Positions 9,781 to 17,835 of a DNA stretch of 64,000 nucleotides are shown piece by piece. The DNA is taken from assembly GCF_004341625.1 (NCBI RefSeq), contig NZ_SLZG01000004.1, forward strand, positions 124,001 through 188,000. The letters run 5' to 3'. Each line of letters begins with the position of its first letter. The first letter of the stretch is position 1. Source of the DNA: Rhizobium sp. BK376. GTDB taxonomy: Bacteria; Pseudomonadota; Alphaproteobacteria; Rhizobiales; Rhizobiaceae. The notes under the pieces are model-generated. The model saw only the letters and a program-made list of their open reading frames with translations. It made no database searches and was not told where the DNA came from. Both the position numbers and the translations under genes were made by a program.

Positions 9781-10356
9781 ATGACTGCTGTACGCGAACG
9801 AACCTACCAGGCATCGCCCTCTCATCACGATAGTGTGACCATCGCCCTTCACTGGGCCACGGCGATCCTAGTGCTTGAGCAATTCGGCAGCGCCCATATC
9901 TGGGAACTGCTGCAAAAGGGAACTCCCTGGCGGAGCGGATTGATATCCACCCATGCCGCCCTAGGCATCATACTTGCGGCCGTCATCATTGCGCGCATCT
10001 GTTGGCGGCTTCTCAATCAGAGGAAGCTGCCGCCTGCTGTTTCAGGACTTCAGCATGTGGTCGCAAGCGCGGTCCATGGCCTGCTCTACCTTCTGCTGGC
10101 CCTCCAAATAACCTTTGGTTTCCTCCTGGGATGGTCCGCTGGCAACGCATTGAGATTTTTCAATCTTTTCTCGATCCCACCCCTCTTCGTCGTCGGACCG
10201 GACTTTCGGCATTTAATCGGCCCCCTGCACAATTATACCGCCTGGGCGATTATCGGCTTTGTCTTCATCCATGCAGCCGCTGCCCTGATGCACCATTACG
10301 TGCTTCGCGACCGTGTACTGCACCGGATGGTCCCGGGACTTTCCTCCCGATCGTAA
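9781..10356 (+). CDS. Cytochrome b561 family protein
   Basis: A 191-residue membrane protein of the bacterial cytochrome b561 (CybB, COG3038) type. Four hydrophobic helices can be seen, at about residues 19-40, 56-78, 94-114 and 148-172. Histidines suited to ligate two b hemes include those in LHWATA, STHAAL, VHGLLY and IHAAAALMHH. The family passes electrons between quinol or superoxide and partners in the inner membrane. The ATG at 9781 has AAGGAG nine bases upstream; a TTG 57 bases earlier is less likely. No neighbour hints at the partner. Confidence 0.88.
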   Translation: MTAVRERTYQASPSHHDSVTIALHWATAILVLEQFGSAHIWELLQKGTPWRSGLISTHAALGIILAAVIIARICWRLLNQRKLPPAVSGLQHVVASAVHGLLYLLLALQITFGFLLGWSAGNALRFFNLFSIPPLFVVGPDFRHLIGPLHNYTAWAIIGFVFIHAAAALMHHYVLRDRVLHRMVPGLSSRS

Positions 10357-10415
10357 CCAGCGCCTGTTTGAAGATGCCGCAAATATCGAAGACGGCATTT
10401 GCTCGCTTTGTGCAT

Positions 10416-10445
10416 AAAAAAACCCTCCCTGTTTCCGGGGAGGGT
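10416..10445 (-). terminator. Rho-independent terminator of the small RNA candidate
   Basis: ACCCTCCC pairs with GGGAGGGT around an 8-base loop and is followed by seven T on the minus strand. It is 60-90 bases past the stop of the cytochrome b561 gene; there is no T-tract for the plus strand. Confidence 0.85.
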
Positions 10446-10485
10446 ATAAGAGAAACTCCAGTTACCGGCCGCGGGCACGGCCAGT
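10416..10485 (-). ncRNA. Candidate ~70-nt trans-acting small RNA
   Basis: On the minus strand a promoter (TTGACG 10515-10520, 17-base spacer, CCTAAT 10492-10497) precedes a short unit. From a predicted start at 10485 it folds into an 8-bp hairpin (10464-10485, arms ACTGGCCG and CGGCCGGT). A short single-stranded stretch with CTGGAG and TTTCTC follows, then a terminator hairpin (10422-10445) and seven T. Size and two-hairpin form resemble the alphaproteobacterial mmgR/suhB RNA family, but I cannot confirm membership. No protein frame of merit is present. Confidence 0.6.
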
Positions 10486-10520
10486 AATTACATTAGGTCA
10501 TAATAATTTAGCGTCGTCAA

Positions 10521-11075
10521 ATTTTTCCGTGCATTTTGGGGGGTATTTGAAACTGCGTCGAGCACCGTTGCTTTTTCGCCGCAGATAGTACCAATTTTAG
10601 CCCGCTTGGATGAATTGACGTAACGTAAGCTTCGGATACGCTGTCCTTGCGTAAGGGGATTACGCGAAACGAGGCTGCCGGCTCGAATTTTCCCAAGCGT
10701 AGCGAGCCCGGCAGCCTAAATTTCCTTATTTAGCGAAACCTTTTGTGGATTAATCTTTCCAGCGCTGGCTGAGAATCACTATTTCCGCGATCCTCTACAG
10801 GCTGCGCTTGGGCAGTCGAGGGGCTCGCTTGCATCCCCCAGCTCGAAAGAGCATGGCGAGCCCCGAGCGATCGGGAAGGCTAATCCCAAAGAATGATGCG
10901 TGATTTTGGCTGGCCTTGCGATCAATTGCGGGCGACTGCGAACGGATCAGACTGTAGCAGTCCGAATTCCCCACTCCATGCTGCAGCGAGTATGGGGCGC
11001 ATCGATCGCCGATATTAACCAAGTATTTACCATTTACTTGCCAACGCCGGTAATATTAGCCACATCTAAGCCCAT
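10521..11075. other. Gene-free interval with two long stem-loops
   Basis: I find no credible coding frame here. Two inverted repeats stand out. One is GGCTGCCGG-CTCG at 10673-10685 against CGAG-CCCGGCAGCC at 10703-10716. The other is GGGGCTCGC at 10820-10828 against GCGAGCCCC at 10856-10864, with a small GCTC-GAAA-GAGC hairpin inside. A shorter GCGTAA/TTACGC hairpin lies near 10650-10666. None has a T-tract of terminator quality. AT-rich sequence at 11017-11045 may be a promoter for the tRNA-like gene. Confidence 0.5.
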
Positions 11076-11152
11076 GTCCTCGTAGCTCAAATGGTAGAGC
11101 ACCTGAGTTGTATTCAGGAAGACCTAGGTTCAATTCCTCAGCGAGGGCTCCA
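11076..11152 (+). tRNA. tRNA-Thr(TGT)-like gene with a bulged T-stem
   Basis: The sequence folds as a cloverleaf. Acceptor arms are GTCCTCG and CGAGGGC, the D-stem is GCTC/GAGC, and the anticodon stem is CCTGA/TCAGG with loop GTTGTAT, giving anticodon TGT (Thr). The variable loop is AAGAC, the T-loop TTCAATT, the discriminator T, and CCA is encoded. The T-stem is CTAGG against CCT-C-AG, so one extra C (near 11139) must bulge out, making the gene 77 rather than 76 bases. G32 and T38 in the anticodon loop are also unusual. It may be a working divergent tRNA or a decaying copy. Confidence 0.6.
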
Positions 11153-11184
11153 TTTACATCAGCCTGTGCAACAACGGTTGACGC

Positions 11185-11466
11185 TCATCCGCGTCCACCT
11201 TCGCTCAGCAAAATCCTGTTTCGCACGGCATGTACGCCTTCGACGGATCGGGCAACGATCGTGGCGCGCTCGATCTGTTCGACGGTACCGACGCTGCCGT
11301 CGAGAAAAATATCAGCATCCGTCGCAGTGACCGTCACGTCAGACGCATCTATGCCACCGGCCACGCCAAGCGCATTGCTGACGGCCGCCTCAAGCGATGC
11401 TCGCGTGGAGTGATCGGTCTCCACCTGCGGCTCGATACCGCGAAATGTCGCTGCCTTGAAAACCAT
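11185..11466 (-). CDS. BON domain protein
   Basis: A 93-residue protein made of one BON domain. It shows LEAAVSNALGVAGGIDASDVTVTATDADIFLDGSV and ERATIVARSVEGVHAVRNRI, with the conserved glycine of the DGSVGT turn. BON domains occur in periplasmic OsmY-like and other envelope proteins and bind phospholipid or other surfaces. No signal peptide is visible here, so this one may stay in the cytoplasm. Its closest neighbour on the same strand is the exported protein gene, but 80 bases separate them. The exact role is unknown. Confidence 0.82.
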   Translation of the reverse strand: MVFKAATFRGIEPQVETDHSTRASLEAAVSNALGVAGGIDASDVTVTATDADIFLDGSVGTVEQIERATIVARSVEGVHAVRNRILLSEGGRG

Positions 11467-11546
11467 GATTCCATCTCCTCCAAAGCTCTATTCAGGCAAA
11501 AACGCGCAAGGCGCAGGGATGGTTCAACGGAATATGAAAAGTGCGC

Positions 11547-12206
11547 CTACCATTTCACCTGATAATTCAGACGAAAATCACTCGATTTCGACGATGACAT
11601 GGGATCGGTGAGCGAGGCATTGAAACTGAGATTGGGCGCAATGGATTGATCGAAGGCGAGCGAGCTCGTGAACGCGCCTCTGACATCGGTAAACGTGCCG
11701 CTGGCAGACACGACCGTTCCCGTCCAGGGAGACGTCATCGTCAGAGCCTGCGAAGCGTTCAGGGAGGCGGCTTCGTTTCCGTTTGCTGCATAGTTGATGT
11801 TCAAGGAATGCGACATTCCGAGATCGATATCCTCAGAATAGATCCAATTGCGCGAACGGCTGAGCACAAGCGTGCTGTCACTGCGCAGCGGATCGACGCG
11901 CAACGCGACCTGCCGGCTCACCGATCCGTCGAACGTGTTTCGATCATCGGCGAGTTTTCCCCAAAGCGTCGCAAGCTGAGATCCGTTTTCGATCTTGCCG
12001 CCAGGAAGACCGCCGAGCCCAAGGTCGGCGCCGGCGCTTGCCTCCCACTCCATGGGGACCCGAAAGCCGACCGTGGCTTGATAGGCGCGCGGCGCCGTCT
12101 TGACAGGAGACCAGATCAACAGATCGCCGGCCTGCACATGGCCGCAGGTCAAAATAGTCGTGGCAAGCAAAGTCATGGTCGTGCGGAAATAGATGGATCT
12201 CGTCAT
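11547..12206 (-). CDS. Exported protein of unknown function, beta-rich
   Basis: A 219-residue protein with a clear Sec signal: MTRSIYFRTTMTLLATTIL, then a cleavage site after VQA at about residue 26. The mature part alternates short polar and hydrophobic stretches and ends in DFRLNYQVKW. This suggests many beta strands and possibly an outer-membrane or periplasmic barrel-like fold. The start at 12206 is preferred because the 30 codons upstream in the same frame do not look like protein sequence. I do not recognise the family. Confidence 0.7.
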   Translation of the reverse strand: MTRSIYFRTTMTLLATTILTCGHVQAGDLLIWSPVKTAPRAYQATVGFRVPMEWEASAGADLGLGGLPGGKIENGSQLATLWGKLADDRNTFDGSVSRQVALRVDPLRSDSTLVLSRSRNWIYSEDIDLGMSHSLNINYAANGNEAASLNASQALTMTSPWTGTVVSASGTFTDVRGAFTSSLAFDQSIAPNLSFNASLTDPMSSSKSSDFRLNYQVKW

Positions 12207-12539
12207 GAAACATCCGGGATTTGTGTCAACACCATTGGGCATAAGCCCGACCGAGGACAGCAAGACGCGATGGCAAAAACCGCATCTCGACCTCAAGATT
12301 GATTGTTGGGCATCAGCCCTGGCGATGAACCGCCTGTTGCGCTGGGCGCGCTCCGGTATTTCCCAAGCAGCCTGGGTGGCTACAACTCCGCCGGAGAATC
12401 TCTTTTATGCAGAAATAATTTCATCGCTGGCCGGCCTTGTAAACCCTTTCACTTAAATTTCATGCTGCGCTGCACACTTGCCGTGCCAGACAAACCCCTG
12501 TAGAGCCGTGGGCGACGTGGGAAATATGCGGATATCCTG
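12207..12539. other. Intergenic region between the exported protein gene and dxr
   Basis: About 330 bases hold the divergent upstream regions of both genes. I see no RNA gene, repeat or convincing operator. Confidence 0.5.
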
Positions 12540-13733
12540 ATGACCACCGGCAACCAGAAGCCGCGCCGACTGACGATTTTCGGCTCGACAGGCTCGATCG
12601 GCCAAAACACCCTTGATGTTGTTAATCAGCTTGGCGGACGCGAAGCCTTCGAGGTTGTCGCCCTCACCGGTAACAGCAATATCGGACTTCTGGCCGAGCA
12701 GGCAAAGGCCTGCGGGGCGAAGCTCGCGGTTGCCGCTGACGACAGCCAATATGCAACATTGAAGGAAGCGCTCGCCGGAACGGGCATCGAAGCCGGCGCC
12801 GGACGTGAGGCACTGATCGAGGCCGGAGCGCGCGAGTCCGATTGGGTCATGGCGGCGATCGTCGGCACCGCCGGGCTCGAGCCGACGCTTGCTGCGGCGA
12901 AACGCGGCGCCGATATTGCGCTCGCCAACAAGGAATGTCTGGTCTCCGCCGGCGAGCTCTTCGTCAAGGCGGTGGCAAGGGGCGGCGGACGGCTCATTCC
13001 CGTGGATAGCGAGCACAGCGCGATCTTCCAGTCGCTGGAGGATGACCAGCACCACGCCGTGGAACGCATCGTGCTGACTGCATCCGGAGGCCCTTTCCGT
13101 ACATGGACCCGCGACCAGATGGCCGGCGTCACGGCGGAAATCGCCCGCGCTCATCCGAATTGGTCGATGGGCCTGAAGATCTCCATCGGCAGCGCCTCGA
13201 TGTTCAACAAGGCGCTGGAGATGATCGAGGCGAAACACCTCTTTGATCTTCGCCCGGATCAGATCGAGGTGATCATCCATCCGCAGTCGGTCATCCATTC
13301 GATGGTCGGCTACACCGACGGCTCGGTGCTCGCCCAGCTCGGCTCCCCGGATATGCGAACCGCGATCAGCTACGCGCTGACCTATCCCGACCGTGCCCCC
13401 CTCAATGTCGAGCGACTGGATTTTGCAAAGCTCGCCAGGCTCGATTTCGAGGCGCCGGACGAAGTCCGCTTCCCGGCCCTGCGCCTGGCGCGGACGGCAC
13501 TGGAGCGCGGTGGCGTCCAGGGCGCGGTGATGAACGCAGCCGAAGAGATTGCATTCCATGCCTTCTGCGCCGGGCGCATAGGCTTTCTCGACATGGCCGA
13601 TGTCGCCGAACGGGTCATGGAGGACATGACGCAATTTGCGCCGGCAAACAGCATGGACGAGGTCTTCGCAGCCGACACCGAGGCGCGCCATCGCGCCGGC
13701 CGGATCATCGCGCATAAAGAAATGGCCGCATAA
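12540..13733 (+). CDS. dxr: 1-deoxy-D-xylulose 5-phosphate reductoisomerase
   Basis: A 397-residue Dxr (IspC), the NADPH-dependent second enzyme of the MEP isoprenoid pathway and the target of fosmidomycin. The N-terminus carries the nucleotide-binding GSTGSIGQNTLDVV. The metal- and substrate-binding part has LIPVDSEHSAIFQ near residue 160. SIGSASMFNKALEMIEA, near residue 218, and HPQSVIHSMV follow. Length matches the family. The gene stands alone, with a weak ribosome site, and converges on hemA. Confidence 0.97.
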   Translation: MTTGNQKPRRLTIFGSTGSIGQNTLDVVNQLGGREAFEVVALTGNSNIGLLAEQAKACGAKLAVAADDSQYATLKEALAGTGIEAGAGREALIEAGARESDWVMAAIVGTAGLEPTLAAAKRGADIALANKECLVSAGELFVKAVARGGGRLIPVDSEHSAIFQSLEDDQHHAVERIVLTASGGPFRTWTRDQMAGVTAEIARAHPNWSMGLKISIGSASMFNKALEMIEAKHLFDLRPDQIEVIIHPQSVIHSMVGYTDGSVLAQLGSPDMRTAISYALTYPDRAPLNVERLDFAKLARLDFEAPDEVRFPALRLARTALERGGVQGAVMNAAEEIAFHAFCAGRIGFLDMADVAERVMEDMTQFAPANSMDEVFAADTEARHRAGRIIAHKEMAA

Positions 13734-13742
13734 GCGGCCATT
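13721..13742 (+). terminator. Hairpin over the dxr stop codon
   Basis: ATGGCCGC-ataa-GCGGCCAT forms a perfect stem around the dxr TAA. No T-run follows, so it may act as a weak terminator or RNA-stabilising end between two convergent genes. Confidence 0.4.
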
Positions 13743-13769
13743 CACTTCAATATATCCGTAAAGGACCGA

Positions 13770-14984
13770 TCAGGCGACAGCCCTGGCAAGCGCACAGCGC
13801 GCCCAGAGCGAATGCACGGCCTCGACCAGATGCTCTAGATCGGCATCGCTGTGAAGCGGCGTCGGCGTGATGCGCAGGCGCTCGGTCCTCTTCGGCACGG
13901 TCGGATAGTTGATCGGCTGGACGTAGACACCGAAATTGTCGAGCAGGATATCCGAAATCCATTTGCACTTCGCCGCATCGCCGACCATGACCGGCACGAT
14001 ATGGCTCGGGTTCGGCATGTGCGGAATACCGTTGGCATCAAGCAGGGCGCGCAGCTTGCGTACGCGATCCTGATGACGGGCACGCTCGAAGCTGCTGACC
14101 TTCAGGTGCCGGATCGAGGCAACGGCGCCAGCGGCGAGTGCCGGCGGCAGCGACGTCGTGAAGATGAAGCCGGACGCAAACGAGCGGATGAAATCGCAAA
14201 GCGCCTCTGACGCCGCGATATAGCCGCCCATTACGCCGAACGCCTTGCCAAGCGTGCCTTCGATGATGGTGATGCGATCCATCAGGCCTTCGCGCTCGGC
14301 AATGCCGCCACCGCGCGGACCGTACATGCCGACGGCATGCACTTCGTCGAGATAGGTCATGGCGCCGTATTTGTCGGCCAGATCGCAGATTTCCTTGATC
14401 GGGGCGATATCGCCATCCATGGAATAGACGGATTCGAAAGCGATCAGCTTCGGCGCCTTGGGATCGGCGGCAGCAAGCCTGGCTTCGAGGTCGCGAATGT
14501 CGTTATGCTTCCAGATGACCTTGTCGCACTTGGCGTAGCGAATGCCCTCGATCATCGAGGCATGGTTCAGGGCGTCGGAGAAAATGATGAGGCCGGGAAT
14601 CTTGGCGCCGAGCGTGCCGAGCGTCGCCCAGTTCGAGACATAGCCCGAGGTAAAGATCAGCGCCGATTCCTTGCCATGAAGATCGGCAAGCTCGCGCTCC
14701 AGCAGAACGTGGTAGTGGGTGGTGCCAGAAATATTCCGGGTGCCTCCCGCACCCGCGCCACAGTGATCGATCGCTTCCTTCATCGCCTCGATCACCTTCG
14801 GATGCTGGCCCATGCCGAGATAGTCATTCGAGCACCAGACCGTCACTTCCTTCGGGCCTTCAGGCGTGTGGCGGGTCGCTCGCGGGAAGTTGCCGCGATG
14901 GCGCTCCAGGTCGGCAAATACGCGGTAGCGACCTTCCTGGTGCAGGCTTTCCAACTCGCCCTTAAAATATGCTTCGAAATCCAT
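13770..14984 (-). CDS. hemA: 5-aminolevulinate synthase
   Basis: A 404-residue PLP enzyme that condenses glycine and succinyl-CoA to 5-aminolevulinate, the first step of heme synthesis by the Shemin route used in alphaproteobacteria. Seen are [15 protein letters not shown], the glycine-rich [33 protein letters not shown], and the PLP lysine in [14 protein letters not shown] at about residue 248. The ATG at 14984 ([12 protein letters not shown]) has GGAGAATGTG just before it and gives the usual length. Earlier in-frame codons are not supported. Its presence supports an alphaproteobacterial origin. Confidence 0.97.
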   Translation of the reverse strand: MDFEAYFKGELESLHQEGRYRVFADLERHRGNFPRATRHTPEGPKEVTVWCSNDYLGMGQHPKVIEAMKEAIDHCGAGAGGTRNISGTTHYHVLLERELADLHGKESALIFTSGYVSNWATLGTLGAKIPGLIIFSDALNHASMIEGIRYAKCDKVIWKHNDIRDLEARLAAADPKAPKLIAFESVYSMDGDIAPIKEICDLADKYGAMTYLDEVHAVGMYGPRGGGIAEREGLMDRITIIEGTLGKAFGVMGGYIAASEALCDFIRSFASGFIFTTSLPPALAAGAVASIRHLKVSSFERARHQDRVRKLRALLDANGIPHMPNPSHIVPVMVGDAAKCKWISDILLDNFGVYVQPINYPTVPKRTERLRITPTPLHSDADLEHLVEAVHSLWARCALARAVA

Positions 14985-15380
14985 CACATTCTCCAGAACC
15001 GTGCGACCGTTTTCGTGATTGCCGGATCGCACGTCAACCCCCGCTTAATCTATTCGCATCTGCTGCGGCAAATGGCCCATATTTTTGAACAATTCCAGAC
15101 AAGAATAGCCGATCACCTCAAATTGACAATCGATTGCGTCCCACGCTTTGCCCGGAAACGGTCCTCCTGCCCCTCGCCGGCGAATTCGCGTTCCTCTCCC
15201 CCCGTGCTTGAGAGGACAGCCGGAAGCAGAAGAAAAACGCTAACCCTCCAGTGGACAACCATATTTTGCACGATATCTTTCCGTATCGGCAACGCTGCAA
15301 TGACAGCCCATGCTGGTGGAGCTGAAGATTGGGGACGGCCTGTGCCGGAGGTTACCGGCGAGCTACTTTGGAGAGAGTTA
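14985..15380. other. Intergenic region upstream of hemA and the lipoprotein gene
   Basis: Nearly 400 bases containing divergent upstream regions. TTGACA at 15123-15128 and TTGACG on the minus strand near 15030 are possible -35 elements, but neither has a good -10. I see no FnrL-type box or riboswitch. Confidence 0.4.
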
Positions 15381-15662
15381 ATGAAGAAAGCCCTCGCGTT
15401 CGTATTGATCGGCCTGTCGATCGCAAGCTGCACCCCGACGGAACAGGGCGCCGGCATCGGCGCAGCCTCAGGCGCGCTCATCGGCGGCGCTGTTACCGGC
15501 AATGTCCGCGGCGCAGCTGTCGGCGGCGCAATTGGCGGCCTGACCGGCGCTGTCATCGGCAGCGTCGCCGAGCAGCCGGGACAATGCTATTACCGCGACC
15601 GCTACGGTCGCCGCTACATCGACGATTGCCCGCGCGGCGGTTATAGCAACGGTGGCTACTAA
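15381..15662 (+). CDS. Small glycine-zipper lipoprotein
   Basis: A 93-residue protein with a lipoprotein signal, MKKALAFVLIGLSIASC, whose lipobox IASC puts the lipidated cysteine at residue 17. The middle is a glycine-zipper segment (GAGIGAASGALIGGAV and GAAVGGAIGGLTGAVIG), like the 17-kDa surface antigen and YMGG families. The C-terminus is aromatic and basic (CYYRDRYGRRYIDDCPRG) with two cysteines. GGAGAG precedes the ATG. Probably anchored in the envelope; function not known. A good terminator follows. Confidence 0.85.
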   Translation: MKKALAFVLIGLSIASCTPTEQGAGIGAASGALIGGAVTGNVRGAAVGGAIGGLTGAVIGSVAEQPGQCYYRDRYGRRYIDDCPRGGYSNGGY

Positions 15663-15684
15663 GAATTAGCCTCAAAACACCATC

Positions 15685-15713
15685 AAGTCCCGGGCCAAAA
15701 TCCGGGACTTTTT
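15685..15713 (+). terminator. Rho-independent terminator of the lipoprotein gene
   Basis: AAGTCCCGG-gccaaaat-CCGGGACTT followed by a T-run, 22 bases past the stop. Confidence 0.9.
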
Positions 15714-15849
15714 GTTTGCCTGAACGGGTTTTTCAGCCTTTTCAGTTTAAAATGGTACACTTGGAGGAAGTTTGCCTCTATGGTAGCGCCGCGTTAACCC
15801 GTGAGAAACGCAAGGACGAGATAATTCTAATGTAACTCAAAAGCGGCGT

Positions 15850-17778
15850 ATGCGTATTAGACGAACCGGCCCGAAGATTGGTATTGCGTATCGACGAGCA
15901 GGCACCGTTGTCGCGGTCGCGGCGACAGTTGCGCTCGGTCCGCAGTTTGCCGGCCACGCTCTCGCATTCAAGCTTTTCGGTATAAACTTCTTCGGCAAGG
16001 ATGAAACGACCGATCAGGTCATCGATCCCGTTCACTATACGATCGACCTGAAAACCGGCAATGCCGACAAGGATCTGGCCGACGCATTGACCAAGGGTTC
16101 GATGCTTGTGGCAGACAAGGACAAGCCCGTTTCCGGCGATCTCGGCGTCGTCATCAAGGCAAGGGACGATCGCGACAGGCTGATCGCCACGCTCTATGAA
16201 AAAGCACGTTACGGCGGCGTCGTCACGGTGACCATCAACGGCACCAACATAGACGACCTGCCGCCGAACCCGACCTTTCCCCGGACCAAGCCCGTCCCCG
16301 TGACCGTTACGATCGACCCCGGTCCTCTCTTCGTGCTGGGCAAGATCAAGTTCCTCGGCAGCGCGTCCACGCTTGATCCCGCGGCGTATGGATTGACGCC
16401 AGGTGGCGACGCAAGCTCGCTGAACATTCTGAAAGCCGGCGACAAGATCGTCAGCGACTTCAAGAACCAGGGTCGGCCGCTTGCCAAGGTCATCAAGCGC
16501 GACGTCATCGCCGACCATGATAAAAATACCGTCGACGTGACGCTTCAGGTCGATAGCGGTCCCATTGCGCCAATCGGCAATGTCGGAGTGACCGGCCAGA
16601 AAAGCGTCGATCCGGATTTCATCCGCCGTTACTCCCGTATCAACGAAGGCAAGCCCTATTCCCCGGATGAACTCAAGAAAGCCTCCGACCGCCTGCGCAA
16701 GCTCGGTGTTTTTTCAAGTGTAACGATCCGCGAGGCCGACAAGCTTGCGCCAAACGGCACTATACCGATGACGATCGAGGTGTCTGAAGGCAAGCAACGC
16801 TATTTCGGCGTCGGCGCGCAATATTCGACCATCGACGGCTTCGGCCTGCAGGGATACTGGGGGCATCGCAATCTCTTCGGGCAAGCGGAATCGCTTCGCA
16901 TCGAAGGATCGGTTTCGCGGCTTGGCGAAACGACCGATGTCGGCAATCTCGATTATGCCGCCGGTATCATCTATTCCAAGCCGGGCGCCTTCTACCCCTC
17001 GGCAACCTTCAATGCCAGCCTGAAGGCAAAGAGCGAGCATCCCGATACCTACGATGCTGATACGATAACCGCCGACGCCGGGCTCTCGCACGAGCTGAAC
17101 GACTACGACACCTTCTCCTGGGGCGGCCGCATCTCTTATGAAAACAGCAGCACGGATGCCTTCGGCGACCAGCAATATCTGACCTTCTCTATCCCGCTGG
17201 AATTCGTCCGCGACACGCGTGACAACAAGCTCGATCCAACGACGGGCTATCGGGCCACCGTCGATGCCCAGCCCAGCTATGAAGCGCTCGGCGGTGCAAT
17301 CTTCACGTCGCTGGAAGGATCGATTTCTGGCTACCAGGGTGTCGGCCCCAACGATAACGTCATCTTCGCCGGCAAGCTCGCCGCCGGCTCCCTGGTCGGC
17401 GGAAATGGCCTGGAAAGCATCCCCACCACCCGGCGTTTCTTTGCGGGCGGCGGCGGATCGGTGCGCGGCTATGGCTATCAGGAAATCACGCCCTATAATT
17501 CCCACGGAGACGCGACAGGCGGACGATCCTACGTAACGGCATCCGTCGAAGCGCGCATCAAGATTACAGATTCGATCGGCTTCGTGCCTTTCGTGGATGC
17601 CGGGAGCGTGACCGATAGCGCCTTTCCAGATGCTTCCGACCTGCGCATAGGCGCCGGTGCGGGAATACGATATGCAACGCCGTTCGGCCCGATCAGGCTC
17701 GACTTCGCAGTGCCGCTCAAGAAATATGACAACGGCACGTCCTATGGCATCTATGCCGGCATAGGCCAATCTTTCTGA
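15850..17778 (+). CDS. tamA: TamA, Omp85-family outer-membrane assembly protein
   Basis: A 642-residue BamA/TamA-type protein. A signal region (to about residue 37, ending near GHALA) is followed by POTRA domains up to about residue 310, with VTVTIDPGPLFVLGKIKF and VTLQVDSGPIAPIGNV as typical POTRA strands. A 16-strand barrel then runs from about residue 310 to the end. GGGGSVRGYGYQ near residue 537 is the Omp85 (V/I)RG(Y/F) motif, and the protein ends in aromatic Phe (GIYAGIGQSF). With TamB it helps insert or transport envelope components. tamB starts 57 bases downstream. Confidence 0.95.
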   Translation: MRIRRTGPKIGIAYRRAGTVVAVAATVALGPQFAGHALAFKLFGINFFGKDETTDQVIDPVHYTIDLKTGNADKDLADALTKGSMLVADKDKPVSGDLGVVIKARDDRDRLIATLYEKARYGGVVTVTINGTNIDDLPPNPTFPRTKPVPVTVTIDPGPLFVLGKIKFLGSASTLDPAAYGLTPGGDASSLNILKAGDKIVSDFKNQGRPLAKVIKRDVIADHDKNTVDVTLQVDSGPIAPIGNVGVTGQKSVDPDFIRRYSRINEGKPYSPDELKKASDRLRKLGVFSSVTIREADKLAPNGTIPMTIEVSEGKQRYFGVGAQYSTIDGFGLQGYWGHRNLFGQAESLRIEGSVSRLGETTDVGNLDYAAGIIYSKPGAFYPSATFNASLKAKSEHPDTYDADTITADAGLSHELNDYDTFSWGGRISYENSSTDAFGDQQYLTFSIPLEFVRDTRDNKLDPTTGYRATVDAQPSYEALGGAIFTSLEGSISGYQGVGPNDNVIFAGKLAAGSLVGGNGLESIPTTRRFFAGGGGSVRGYGYQEITPYNSHGDATGGRSYVTASVEARIKITDSIGFVPFVDAGSVTDSAFPDASDLRIGAGAGIRYATPFGPIRLDFAVPLKKYDNGTSYGIYAGIGQSF

Positions 17779-17835
17779 GCGTTTTTCGGAGACCGGTCTA
17801 CAAGCAGTCGTGAAGGTGAGGATAGTATCGCTCTC

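Noticed and set aside
10795..11022. A 75-codon minus-strand frame in the gene-free interval
   Set aside because: No ribosome site, no family features, and it crosses the stem-loop at 10820-10864.
11076..11152. tRNA-like gene as an integration site of a genomic island
   Set aside because: I found no integrase and no direct repeat of its 3' end in the window.
12453..13745. A 430-codon open frame antisense to dxr
   Set aside because: It is the mirror of a high-GC coding frame; the composition is Arg/Gly/His-rich and unlike any protein, and dxr is unmistakable.
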